From: a virus
Reading direction: 5' to 3' (one strand)
IMG/VR virus record: IMGVR_UViG_3300027631_000041
Span: 1 to 43,216 of that record
DNA length: 43,216 nucleotides
Positions within the stretch are counted from its first letter, which is position 1. The number at the start of each line of letters is the position of its first letter. The translations under genes and the position numbers were made by a program. Below the pieces are notes generated by a model. It was not told the origin of the DNA. It worked only from the letters and a program-made list of their open reading frames with translations, and made no database searches. This document shows, one piece after another, positions 19,965 through 28,152 of the stretch.

Positions 19965-19993
19965 AAAAAAAAGAGGGCAGTCTGCCCTCTTTT
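19965..19993 (-). terminator. Rho-independent terminator
   Basis: On the minus strand AAAAGAGGGCAG pairs with CTGCCCTCTTTT, followed by a T-run. It ends the transcript of the 20016-20549 gene. Confidence 0.9.
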
Positions 19994-20015
19994 CTACATT
20001 GTTATTTGTATTGGA

Positions 20016-20549
20016 TTAGAATACGAAAGATGTAACAACCCAAGTAGAGAACGCACCAAGATTTAGAGCATCTTCTAGATCAAGAATGCCGTGATGCTCT
20101 GCTGGATCAGGTGTGCCATATGGTTCAGCATGAACTGGGTTTGGCCAAGCCTGGTTGTTTTCGATAGCTACGCGAATAACTTCTGCCTGCCATTCACCAA
20201 GAATAACAACAGTTGCTCGGGTACCAGCAATCTGTGCGATTTCACGATATTTGTCGTTTAGTGCTGCTTCTGCTGCTGCTTCTGCTGCTGTTGCTGCCGC
20301 ATCAGAAATCATCCATGTGTCTTTAGCTGCATCACGCGCCAAGATTAGAGCAGGATTTAGTGGATCCATGTCTAGATCAGCTTGTGCCAACTCTAGTGCT
20401 GCCAAATCCAAGTCTGCTGTTGCACGAGTAGCAACTGCTACTGCCTGTGCGTCTGTTACTAGTGTATCGCCGGTAGCTAGTTCAAAATAGTTCAAAGAAC
20501 CTGTTAGGAACTGACCTGCGTAGTAAGAATCATGTACTTTAGTTACCAT
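20016..20549 (-). CDS. Ala-rich putative virion protein, 177 aa
   Basis: The middle (residues 35-100) is an alanine-rich helix with DLDLAALELAQADLD and AATAAEAAAEAAL, probably a coiled coil. Flanking ends are beta-like (YAGQFLTGSLNYFELATGD; FSTWVVTSFVF). It has a late promoter (20599-20606), its own terminator and GGAG upstream, consistent with strong late expression of a structural protein. Confidence 0.6.
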   Translation of the reverse strand: MVTKVHDSYYAGQFLTGSLNYFELATGDTLVTDAQAVAVATRATADLDLAALELAQADLDMDPLNPALILARDAAKDTWMISDAAATAAEAAAEAALNDKYREIAQIAGTRATVVILGEWQAEVIRVAIENNQAWPNPVHAEPYGTPDPAEHHGILDLEDALNLGAFSTWVVTSFVF

Positions 20550-20598
20550 AATTTATCTCCTAAAAATTTATGCTGGGAAACATATCTCCCGATACATT

Positions 20599-20606
20599 TA
20601 TTTATC
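20599..20606 (-). promoter_or_regulatory. Late promoter GATAAATA
   Basis: AATGATAAATAAATG, 50 bases upstream of the 20016-20549 start codon. Confidence 0.6.
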
Positions 20607-20644
20607 ATTTGTGCGCTTTTTTTATGCCTCACATTTCTATTATT

Positions 20645-21418
20645 TTAGAACTTTTGAAACTTTGTTCCTTGACCCACTTTAGGAATTTTAGCATGATCCG
20701 TTCGCTTTACACGACTTTGTAGACTTGGGCGCCGGGATTTTACACCATATGTGATTGCCGCTGCTACTGCCGCAGCAGGAATTGCCCATGATTTCCAACT
20801 TTTTTTCTTCTTATCTTTTGAATCATCAACATCAAATGATCTGCGGCTTTTTAACACGCCAAGTGGTCCAGTAAGATCAGACATTCTGGCACTATTTCTT
20901 AAAAATTGATCAAGGCGGGTTACAACCAATGCTTTCTGTGAATGTGACAAATTTTCCCAATTGCCAACTAATCTTCGACAAGAACGCAACAATGAATCTT
21001 GTATATTCAAATCCTTTTCGAACTTCAATAAGTAACGAGATTCAGATGACGCATTAGTTTTATTACTAGCAATATTATTCAAATATGTTCTTATATCAGC
21101 AATGCGAATATTTACTCGTTCAATAGCAATGGTATCACTGTCATTGTCATAAGTCTGATCTTTTCCCATTAACCTATTCAGTGATATATACAAATCTGTG
21201 CCACTAATTCTGTGGTAATCAAAATTGTTGTATGCTTTTGTTCTTGAAGCATAATCTCCGGCAAGACTAGCAAACTCATAATCGTAATTAAAAATATTCA
21301 ATATCATTAAATTTACAAAAGCAAGGTTGGCTGCTGCATCAATAGGCAACAATAGCGCATTCTTTTTAGTACGAAACATTCTGCTTTCTGATAATGTGTT
21401 TATAAATTTCAACTCCAT
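20645..21418 (-). CDS. Putative internal virion protein, 257 aa
   Basis: Starts MELKFINTLSESRMF, with an L-S-E|S site like T4 capsid-targeting sequences. The core is helical. A basic stretch (KDKKKKSWKSW) precedes one hydrophobic segment (AIPAAAVAAAITYGV), and the tail is basic. The layout suggests a packaged protein that may touch DNA or a membrane. Unrecognised. Confidence 0.55.
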   Translation of the reverse strand: MELKFINTLSESRMFRTKKNALLLPIDAAANLAFVNLMILNIFNYDYEFASLAGDYASRTKAYNNFDYHRISGTDLYISLNRLMGKDQTYDNDSDTIAIERVNIRIADIRTYLNNIASNKTNASSESRYLLKFEKDLNIQDSLLRSCRRLVGNWENLSHSQKALVVTRLDQFLRNSARMSDLTGPLGVLKSRRSFDVDDSKDKKKKSWKSWAIPAAAVAAAITYGVKSRRPSLQSRVKRTDHAKIPKVGQGTKFQKF

Positions 21419-21430
21419 AGTTGTTTCTCC

Positions 21431-23470
21431 TTATCCGGGTATCCACTTGTGTCTTGGTACAAGCTTTACCTTGTTCGTAGCAGCAACATATCCTTCGCCG
21501 CCTTTTTGTCCATCAATATGTTGTTCGACATCCATTTCAGCATCATCGAATTGAGCAATAACACTATTTTTAATCTGTTGAATAGCAAGAACAGTTTTGA
21601 ACAGTAATGGAAAGTATTTACTTTCTGGCATAGCAATTATTTTTTCTTGCTTATTCGCGCTCACATTGCTATTTGCTAACCAATCATTAAATCCACTTTC
21701 AAGTTTATTCCATTTACCTGCTCTGCTCATCTGGTTTACATATGTATAAATGATATTCTTCATATCACTCAACCCTTGCTGCGGTTCTAATAGAGCATCA
21801 ATATTTCTAGCATTCTGTGTAATAATTGCTCTGATTCTGTCAGTATTCTTTACATTAACACTTGGAGTTTTTTGAGCATATACTGGAGGCATAATGAATA
21901 ATGAACCTTCGTTCAAATCTTCTGCGTTTGCTGGTGTTGCGTTGCCTTCTAAGTCTGTGTGTGTATGAATAACAACGCCTGCTGTACTTCCAGCAATGCG
22001 AGTACCTATATTGCTATCTTTTTTGACGCTATACGTCACCTTATTCGGCTTAAATACAAAGTGATTATTTTCTAGTTGTGGTTGTTGCTTATAAAGTAAA
22101 TCACCCAACATAAATCCTCTGAAATCTGCTGGTACTGCTTGCTCAAACGCTGGCCAAACATCACGCATTGATTTCGCAAATGCTCTGCGGTTATCATCAA
22201 CATCTTTACCCCTGCCCAAATACATCTTTTCTAATGCTTCTGGACTTTTTGCCTTGCCATCATAACGCTTTGCTTTGAAACCAGCAATATCAGTCAGTAT
22301 AAACTCGCCACTTGCATCACGCCCAAATATCACAGCCGGAGTGCCATCCCATTTTATACTAACATCACTAACATCTTGTCCAAATCTATCAAGCGTATCC
22401 AGCGCCTCTAACGCACCTTTGCTGCCATCAACAAACACAAGGTCTTCTAAATGTTGTAACTCTCTACCAACCTTGCGATCTTCTGTAAGACTTTTACTTT
22501 CGCCCAACTCAGTGGGAATACCAAACTTCTGAATGGTATGATTGGTTTTGAAATTATCAAATATATTTTTCGCTAACGTGCTACTATGGTTCTTTTTTAT
22601 AGCAGCATATAGTGTCTCAAAACTGTATAAATCATCGGCGCTATCTAATCCCAAATGCTTCGCAATATCATTTGCTGACTTCCAAGGTCCAGATACCAAC
22701 TCATTATTGTTCTTTTTTGTGTAACCATCGCCACTTTTCTTAGGAACTGGCGTTCTACGAACCCGCATCAATCCTTCTGTTGGACTAAACATAAATCTCT
22801 CAGATTCTAACGGTCTGCCATCTTCGGTAGTTTCATTACTGTCGTTGCGCTTATATTCGCCTGCTATACTCGCAATCATAATATTACGATGTACGCCTTT
22901 GTACTTACTATACTTCCCCTCAGGATCAATGCCCTTTTCATGAGGTGAATGATAATATGTTTTCATCCAATCGCGGTCGCCCGGCATAAAATCAATCTGT
23001 ACGTGTCCCGTTCTTTCTTTTCCCGGAATAGTTTTGCTTGGATCATAACCAACAATCTTTACTTTTGTCATGATAACACTGCTCTTCGCAATGTCTTCTA
23101 CCGCAGGAATAGATTTCAATTTTTCTACAAACGCAGGCACGTCCTCAGATGGAATATCAAGAGCAACATCAATATCACCAGAAAATGTCTTTTTGCCCAC
23201 TGAACCCAGCACATTGTTTTTCAAATCTACGCCCAGAACTTTTTCAAGTGCTGATAAAGTCGGTTCAATTTCAGAAATATGAATAGATCCAACGCCTGGC
23301 ATTGCGCCACCTTCGCTTAACAATGAAGATTTAATACGGTTCTTTTTCTTTTTCGCATCTTTGAACGCAGTACCAAAATTATGAAAATCTATATGCTTCG
23401 TCCAAGGTTTTCTGGGTCCTCTGAAACGGCGTTCAAGCCCTGCTCCTAAAATAATTTCATCTATCTTCAT
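21431..23470 (-). CDS. Fusion of pol-beta-type and ligase-type nucleotidyltransferase domains
   Basis: 679 aa. The N-terminus is MKIDEIILGAGLE, CTS-like. Residues 85-165 show a pol-beta-superfamily site: GS at 89-90, GDID (Asp99, Asp101) and a third Asp in HVQIDF (Asp160). Residues 370-560 carry KWDG (Lys373), the covalent lysine motif of DNA/RNA ligases, with a motif III-like segment RGFMLGDLLY and a strand GVVIHTHT that may be motif IV. It resembles an uncharacterised protein family of large marine phages. A role in end-joining or tRNA/DNA repair inside the newly infected cell is inference. Confidence 0.65.
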   Translation of the reverse strand: MKIDEIILGAGLERRFRGPRKPWTKHIDFHNFGTAFKDAKKKKNRIKSSLLSEGGAMPGVGSIHISEIEPTLSALEKVLGVDLKNNVLGSVGKKTFSGDIDVALDIPSEDVPAFVEKLKSIPAVEDIAKSSVIMTKVKIVGYDPSKTIPGKERTGHVQIDFMPGDRDWMKTYYHSPHEKGIDPEGKYSKYKGVHRNIMIASIAGEYKRNDSNETTEDGRPLESERFMFSPTEGLMRVRRTPVPKKSGDGYTKKNNNELVSGPWKSANDIAKHLGLDSADDLYSFETLYAAIKKNHSSTLAKNIFDNFKTNHTIQKFGIPTELGESKSLTEDRKVGRELQHLEDLVFVDGSKGALEALDTLDRFGQDVSDVSIKWDGTPAVIFGRDASGEFILTDIAGFKAKRYDGKAKSPEALEKMYLGRGKDVDDNRRAFAKSMRDVWPAFEQAVPADFRGFMLGDLLYKQQPQLENNHFVFKPNKVTYSVKKDSNIGTRIAGSTAGVVIHTHTDLEGNATPANAEDLNEGSLFIMPPVYAQKTPSVNVKNTDRIRAIITQNARNIDALLEPQQGLSDMKNIIYTYVNQMSRAGKWNKLESGFNDWLANSNVSANKQEKIIAMPESKYFPLLFKTVLAIQQIKNSVIAQFDDAEMDVEQHIDGQKGGEGYVAATNKVKLVPRHKWIPG

Positions 23471-23482
23471 AATATCTTTACC

Positions 23483-24139
23483 TCAATATAATAACTCAAC
23501 AACACCACGTTTGCTACCAGCAAAGGTTGTCGGATGTAATATAATATGTCCTTTTATTGGCGTATTTGCTGCCCGAATAATTTCTTTTTCTGTCATGCCA
23601 TGTATTTCCTTGGCAATCTTGTTTGTCAGTTTGCTATTCATAATAAAACTGTCATCAACAGGCACCATTATCACAGCGGGATATGGAAATTCGTGTGGTT
23701 TCCATACTGTTGCACGATTGTTGCCGAACCCAGGTTCATTGTTTCCATTAAACGCAAAATCAAATCCTATTTGCTTGTTTACTGTCCAAGATTGAACAGG
23801 TGATCTAGGAGAATATGTGTATGGCAGCCGTATCAACTTATCAGAATCCGAATACTTTTCAGCCAAATCAGCAAACGCACTTTTTGACAGTTGTGTTCCG
23901 CGATATGCGTACTTTGATTTTGGGATAAGATCGTTTGGATATTTACTTTTTAACAACATCAGATCATGCAGTAATGGCTCAACTTCGCCCTTTGTGTTTG
24001 GATCGGCATTGTTGATAAAGTTCTTTACCGCATAAAACACTTTACTTTCCCAAGTGGTATCTTCTTCTGGAGACTTCTTGAAATTGCCAAACGCAACATC
24101 TTCCATGTCTTTTTCATCTGCTATTTCAAATAATCTCAT
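23483..24139 (-). CDS. ADP-ribosyltransferase-like protein with CTS-like N-terminus
   Basis: 218 aa. The start MRLFEIADEKD resembles a capsid-targeting sequence. The body has the R-S-E layout of ADP-ribosyltransferases: AYRGTQL (Arg80), QSWT with a helix ending GFDFAF (Ser117), and VVELLY (Glu215) on the last strand. The usual Q/E two residues before the Glu is Val here, so activity is uncertain. T4 Alt is a CTS-bearing, injected ADP-ribosyltransferase that modifies host RNA polymerase; this protein is a plausible functional analogue. Confidence 0.6.
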   Translation of the reverse strand: MRLFEIADEKDMEDVAFGNFKKSPEEDTTWESKVFYAVKNFINNADPNTKGEVEPLLHDLMLLKSKYPNDLIPKSKYAYRGTQLSKSAFADLAEKYSDSDKLIRLPYTYSPRSPVQSWTVNKQIGFDFAFNGNNEPGFGNNRATVWKPHEFPYPAVIMVPVDDSFIMNSKLTNKIAKEIHGMTEKEIIRAANTPIKGHIILHPTTFAGSKRGVVELLY

Positions 24140-24369
24140 TTCTTATCTCCAGCCGTCGGAGATTCTCCGGTCACGCGTCTACTAAACCAGAGCTTAAACC
24201 ATTCTTTCGTTCCTGGCTCAATATTATTCTTGCGCTGATAAGCACCCTTATTTGTACCAATATGAGATAGGTTTTCTTCTTTATTTTCAGTCTTCGGGTT
24301 GTAAGGTTGATAGATACCAGCCAACACCTTCAGCTTTTCAAGTTGTTTTGCGTAATCGTCACTCATCAT
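24136..24369 (-). CDS. Small conserved phage protein, 77 aa
   Basis: Features: LEKLKVLAGIYQPY near the start (compare KRLAGIT in the 17920-18963 protein) and PGTKEWFKLWFSRR followed by GESP near the end, a pattern that looks conserved. Start and stop overlap both neighbours (24139 and 24359). Function unknown. Confidence 0.55.
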   Translation of the reverse strand: MMSDDYAKQLEKLKVLAGIYQPYNPKTENKEENLSHIGTNKGAYQRKNNIEPGTKEWFKLWFSRRVTGESPTAGDKK

Positions 24370-24616
24370 CCTCTCCTGCTTTTTTTACAGTAGATACACC
24401 CCGACGAAACTTCCTAGGATCTCTAGTACGAATACTATTGATCAATCGCTTAATCAAATCATTTGCGTCTGTTTCACTATAATTCGATTCAATATATTCA
24501 ATAAGATTTATTGATCCCACAATAAGATTCTCGCCGCGTTGTTCAACGAGACGCGTTTTATCTTTGGATAATGTTAAATCGTTCAGTTCTTCAAATAAAC
24601 TTTTGCGTCGTTGCAT
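24359..24616 (-). CDS. Small conserved phage protein, 85 aa
   Basis: Starts MQRRKSLFEELND, with an L-F-E|E site. The core (SINLIEYIESNYSETDANDL) ends in KRLINSIRTRDPRKF and looks like a compact helical domain. Late promoter at 24641-24648 and GGAG upstream make it the first gene of the late operon running down to the 21431 gene. Confidence 0.55.
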   Translation of the reverse strand: MQRRKSLFEELNDLTLSKDKTRLVEQRGENLIVGSINLIEYIESNYSETDANDLIKRLINSIRTRDPRKFRRGVSTVKKAGEDDE

Positions 24617-24640
24617 AGCTAAAAACTCCGTTGCGTATTG

Positions 24641-24648
24641 TATTTATC
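24641..24648 (-). promoter_or_regulatory. Late promoter GATAAATA
   Basis: AAGATAAATACAATAC, 25 bases upstream of the 24359-24616 start codon. Confidence 0.6.
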
Positions 24649-24652
24649 TTTA

Positions 24653-24931
24653 TTACAACAAAGGCAGTTCGTTAATCGCACCTTCAACTATCAATGGATA
24701 ATCACCCAAATAAGTTCCTGCCTTTAACATATCAATTGAAAGAAACTTTTTGTGTGAATGACTTATAAAATTCCAGTTCACCACAATATCCATTGACAAT
24801 TGATCAAACATTTTATCTGAAATAATCGGATCATCATTAATATAATACGCATATGCTGCCATGATATACCACGGTATCATCATATTTGAATTATTACTTA
24901 TTATGTCAGCCGCGTATTTTTCATACTTCAT
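24653..24931 (-). CDS. Hypothetical protein, 92 aa
   Basis: Conserved-looking motif YAYYINDDPIISDKMFDQLS, similar to the N-terminal Ia domain of NAD-dependent ligases (YY-x-x-D-x-P-x-x-SD-x-x-YD-x-L), but too short to be a ligase. The start overlaps the end of the helicase gene. Function unknown. Confidence 0.55.
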   Translation of the reverse strand: MKYEKYAADIISNNSNMMIPWYIMAAYAYYINDDPIISDKMFDQLSMDIVVNWNFISHSHKKFLSIDMLKAGTYLGDYPLIVEGAINELPLL

Positions 24932-26330
24932 CTAGCGGTCCACGGGTTTTTGATCTTAACATTGCCCGTAGACTTGACGCAGCACCAGATGTTTCAGTGG
25001 TAGTATTATTATCAGGCCTAGTAATACTCTTTTTACGCAAACTATCTACAATGCTGGCTGCAGAAGATGCACCTACTACATCTCCGACATCATCATCTCC
25101 AGAATCATCATCCGTTATTCGCAAGCTATCTCTGTTGAATACAAGATTAATCTTACTGCCGACACCACTACTTGAACGTGTTTTCAACAACTGTAACTGA
25201 TATTGTCCACGTTCTCGCATTGCGTTTGATGTAAAGATACCAATAACATTATCCGCTGTTTGAATTTTAGAAATACCACCTGCAATGTGCGAATGATCAA
25301 ACTCTACTTCTTCTACGGCGGAACGATTCAACTGGGATGCCGTGACGGTGACTGTTTGCCATTCCATTGCAAAGTTGCGAATTTCTTCCGTGACATATTT
25401 GTCTTTAATAAACAAATCACTTGCAGATATTTTCTTACCTACTGGCATAAGCAAATCAAGATAATCAACGCATACACAATCAACTTTTTTGCCCGTTTGT
25501 ATCTGTAATTCCTTTAGATATGACCGCAAATCATTTACAGATACCCCGCTTGGTAGATATTTGATCCGTAACATTCCAGATTTTTTACCAACTGTAGCAA
25601 CTTTTAATTCCACTTCGTCCAAATCTTTGAAGATTTGTTTTGTGCTTCGGTCTGTCAACATCGCATCAATACGCATAGCCGACAATCCCTCAGAAAGTTC
25701 AAGAGTAAAATATACTACGTTATGTCCCGCCTCTGCCCAATTCAATGCCATATTCTGCATGAACAATGATTTACCAGCGCCAGAACCGCCGGCAAAAATA
25801 GTTACTTCCCCACGGTTGATACCACCATATAACTTATGATCAAGGTCTTTCCACCCGGTAGAAATTTGACCGTTGTTATTCTTCAATGATTCAAGGCGTT
25901 CTCTTGGATTGGCAAAGTAATCCATACCTAAATCACGAGTCAATCCAATCTGGACTGCCTCTTTAACCATTTTTTCAACTTCGCCATATTTGCCAGCCTG
26001 TAATAAATCTGTGCTATTGATAATTGCTAACTCTAATGCTTTATGTTTGCAGAATTCTTCAAACTCATCCAAGAACCAATCAGCATGGGTGCTAATATCA
26101 CCCAAATCTTCTACCTCAAATCCATGCGAAGCCTTCATTATCTCAGCCGATGGCAAAGTCGAGTATTCTTCGCTATGCTCAATGATGGTGTTTACAATGT
26201 CTTTTAGCCCTCTGTCAAAAAATCTTGGTTCAATGATATTTCTGACTCTGGTATACAATTCTGGATCGTTCATCATAAAATAAATGAACAATTTTTGCAT
26301 TTCTAAGTTATAATCTTTTACGTCTGCCAT
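24921..26330 (-). CDS. 41: Replicative DNA helicase, DnaB family (gp41)
   Basis: 469 aa, close to T4 gp41. The N-terminal helical domain (1-130) is followed by the RecA-type core: Walker A GGSGAGKS (181-188) after GWKDLDHKLYGG, then CVCVDYLDLL as Walker B and QLNRSAVEE with sensor residues. It unwinds the lagging-strand template as a hexamer and works with the gp61 primase encoded at 27074. The C-terminal 60 residues are Ser/Thr/Asp-rich and probably disordered. Confidence 0.92.
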   Translation of the reverse strand: MADVKDYNLEMQKLFIYFMMNDPELYTRVRNIIEPRFFDRGLKDIVNTIIEHSEEYSTLPSAEIMKASHGFEVEDLGDISTHADWFLDEFEEFCKHKALELAIINSTDLLQAGKYGEVEKMVKEAVQIGLTRDLGMDYFANPRERLESLKNNNGQISTGWKDLDHKLYGGINRGEVTIFAGGSGAGKSLFMQNMALNWAEAGHNVVYFTLELSEGLSAMRIDAMLTDRSTKQIFKDLDEVELKVATVGKKSGMLRIKYLPSGVSVNDLRSYLKELQIQTGKKVDCVCVDYLDLLMPVGKKISASDLFIKDKYVTEEIRNFAMEWQTVTVTASQLNRSAVEEVEFDHSHIAGGISKIQTADNVIGIFTSNAMRERGQYQLQLLKTRSSSGVGSKINLVFNRDSLRITDDDSGDDDVGDVVGASSAASIVDSLRKKSITRPDNNTTTETSGAASSLRAMLRSKTRGPLDEV

Positions 26331-26349
26331 GCTCTCTCCGTGACTTACT

Positions 26350-26376
26350 AAACATAGGCCATTACAGCCTATGTTT
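26350..26376 (-). terminator. Hairpin between ClpP-like and helicase genes
   Basis: AAACATAGGC pairs perfectly with GCCTATGTTT around a 7-base loop, followed by only a short T-run, so a weak terminator or processing site. Confidence 0.5.
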
Positions 26377-26395
26377 TACTTACTACATGAGAGAA

Positions 26396-27061
26396 TTAAT
26401 AAACTTCTACTATTTCGTCAGCGATATTCAATTCAATCGCTTCGTCTGCGCTCAACCAAACATCGTGTGCCGGAAGAAGATATTTGCGAATTTTCTTTTC
26501 CGACAATCCAGTACATTTTTTGTAGTGTTTTACCATGCGCTCAGAACTCAATTCAAACTCACGCATTCGCGCAAATAATTCATGTTCCTTGCCACCTACC
26601 CCCCAAGAATATTGGTGAGACAAAATAGAAGTATTTGGAGTTAATACACGGCGACCAGGTTCGCCCGACATAAATGTGAGAACACCACCACTTGCGATAA
26701 GACCCAATCCTACTGTCTTGATAGGAATAGCTGACCCCTTCATTGTGTCAATCAAAGCAAACGCTGCGTGTACACTGCCTCCAGGCGAATTGATAATCAG
26801 TGTCAACTCCTTTGGACGCCGTGTATCAGGCAAAAGATTTTGCTCAATAATCCAAGTTACAATTGGACGGGTGCTTTCATATGTAAAGGCGTCTGCCATA
26901 TAGTACATACCGTTTTCATACATAACCATACCAGGTGCCTTAGGCGGTGCTGATGACTGGCCCGACGCAAACGGAGTATCAGTGACAGTTGATTTTTCAT
27001 TCTTCTTTCCCATAGCAGTCATTGGGACAATGTCATATCCGCCGTATCCAAAATCGTCCAT
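26396..27061 (-). CDS. ClpP-family serine protease
   Basis: 221 aa. INSPGGSVHAA is the oxyanion/strand segment. Ser124 (IASGG) and His149 (LSHQ) are 25 residues apart, exactly as in ClpP, and Asp200 is the likely third member. The first 45 residues are an extra Ser/Pro-rich segment. Phage ClpP-like enzymes serve as prohead proteases in some phages; others may act with host ClpX/ClpA. Here it lies between helicase and primase genes, so a regulatory role in replication is as likely as capsid maturation. Confidence 0.88.
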   Translation of the reverse strand: MDDFGYGGYDIVPMTAMGKKNEKSTVTDTPFASGQSSAPPKAPGMVMYENGMYYMADAFTYESTRPIVTWIIEQNLLPDTRRPKELTLIINSPGGSVHAAFALIDTMKGSAIPIKTVGLGLIASGGVLTFMSGEPGRRVLTPNTSILSHQYSWGVGGKEHELFARMREFELSSERMVKHYKKCTGLSEKKIRKYLLPAHDVWLSADEAIELNIADEIVEVY

Positions 27062-27073
27062 ATTATTTCCTCT

Positions 27074-28102
27074 CTAATTAAGTTTTAATCTTACTCTTAT
27101 TTTAGTGCTGTTATTTGTTTTAGAATTTATTATGCTTTCTGTAGTGTATAATTTTCCATATTTTTTCACCGCATCTGCTACATCCTCTATATTCTTTTCC
27201 CAGTTTGGAAATGTCACGCTCCACCCGTTTTCAATCGCATCGTTTACCAATCTATCGCCAGCGGCATTTCGGTCCGGACACAAAATAACTTCTCCCCGAA
27301 ATTTACGTAAATAATCTGCTTGCTCAGGAGAAGTTGTATTTGTTAATACCGCTACCCCATCAATTGCCGCTGCATCCAATACTCCTTCAACGAGAATTAA
27401 ATATTTTTCATCGCCATTTATTTTGTCAATATTATAAAGATAGTTATGCGGAGTATTCATTATATATTTTCCACGCGATACATCTTTTATTGCTCTTGCT
27501 GAATATCCAACAACTTTTCCATTTTGCCAAAATGGTATTATAACTCGGTCTTCAAATTTATTCATTATATCCTGGCGATGGTCTGTCCAATATGCTTCTA
27601 CGTGATTATACAATCCTCTATCAATCATATATTTGGCAGCGGTTATCGCTTTTTCTGGCGGATTAGATTCTTCCATCAACTCCCACAGCGATTTCGCATT
27701 CTTTGGCAACTTGACTTCATCAAACTGCGGTATAGTTATCACGTTCGGCCTAGTAGAAATTAAAGATATTGGTCCATCATTGACTTCCTTTTCGCGAATA
27801 CTATACAACTGTAATCGCTTCACATCGTTTTCATTCACGTTCATATATTTAAGAAGATTCACGAATGACCTACTTAACACATTTCCAGATTCAAATTTTG
27901 CGACAAAGCCACAATTAAAACAGTGATATACTATCGTATCTCCTTCAAATTTCAAACCGCCCCGCTGCTTCGTATCAGGTCTAGGCTCTCCACGTTTGAC
28001 GCAAGCAGGACAATTAAATGACTGCCAGCCTCCGCTACTGCGACGAGACTTTCCATGAATATGGGATACTAGTGTCTGTTGTAAGGTTGATAACAAATTC
28101 AT
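27074..28102 (-). CDS. 61: DNA primase (gp61)
   Basis: 342 aa from the ATG at 28102. The zinc ribbon uses Cys31, Cys34, Cys61 and Cys64. The catalytic toprim core shows YLILVEGVLDAAAIDG with the expected Glu, then VILCPDRNAAGD. It synthesises RNA primers on the lagging strand with gp41. The upstream ATG at 28111 overlaps the -10 of the promoter, so translation should begin at 28102, placing the start seven bases after the -10 (leaderless). Confidence 0.9.
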   Translation of the reverse strand: MNLLSTLQQTLVSHIHGKSRRSSGGWQSFNCPACVKRGEPRPDTKQRGGLKFEGDTIVYHCFNCGFVAKFESGNVLSRSFVNLLKYMNVNENDVKRLQLYSIREKEVNDGPISLISTRPNVITIPQFDEVKLPKNAKSLWELMEESNPPEKAITAAKYMIDRGLYNHVEAYWTDHRQDIMNKFEDRVIIPFWQNGKVVGYSARAIKDVSRGKYIMNTPHNYLYNIDKINGDEKYLILVEGVLDAAAIDGVAVLTNTTSPEQADYLRKFRGEVILCPDRNAAGDRLVNDAIENGWSVTFPNWEKNIEDVADAVKKYGKLYTTESIINSKTNNSTKIRVRLKLN

Positions 28103-28152
28103 ACTAACCATAATACATCATTTTTGGCAATGTGTCAATAAGATTTTACAAC
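28097..28152 (-). repeat. 56-bp direct repeat, copy 1 (promoter and start region)
   Basis: Nearly identical to 29600-29655. It runs from the end of the upstream gene across a promoter to the start codon (gp61 here, the endonuclease there), with only a handful of differences. Confidence 0.85.
28110..28138 (-). promoter_or_regulatory. Sigma70-type promoter of gp61, leaderless
   Basis: -35 TTGACA (28133-28138), 17-base spacer, -10 TATTAT (28110-28115), then seven bases and the ATG. Confidence 0.7.

Noticed and set aside
26396-27061. Call as the prohead protease gp21
   Set aside because: The catalytic spacing is that of ClpP; T4 gp21 is a different family, and no capsid genes flank it.
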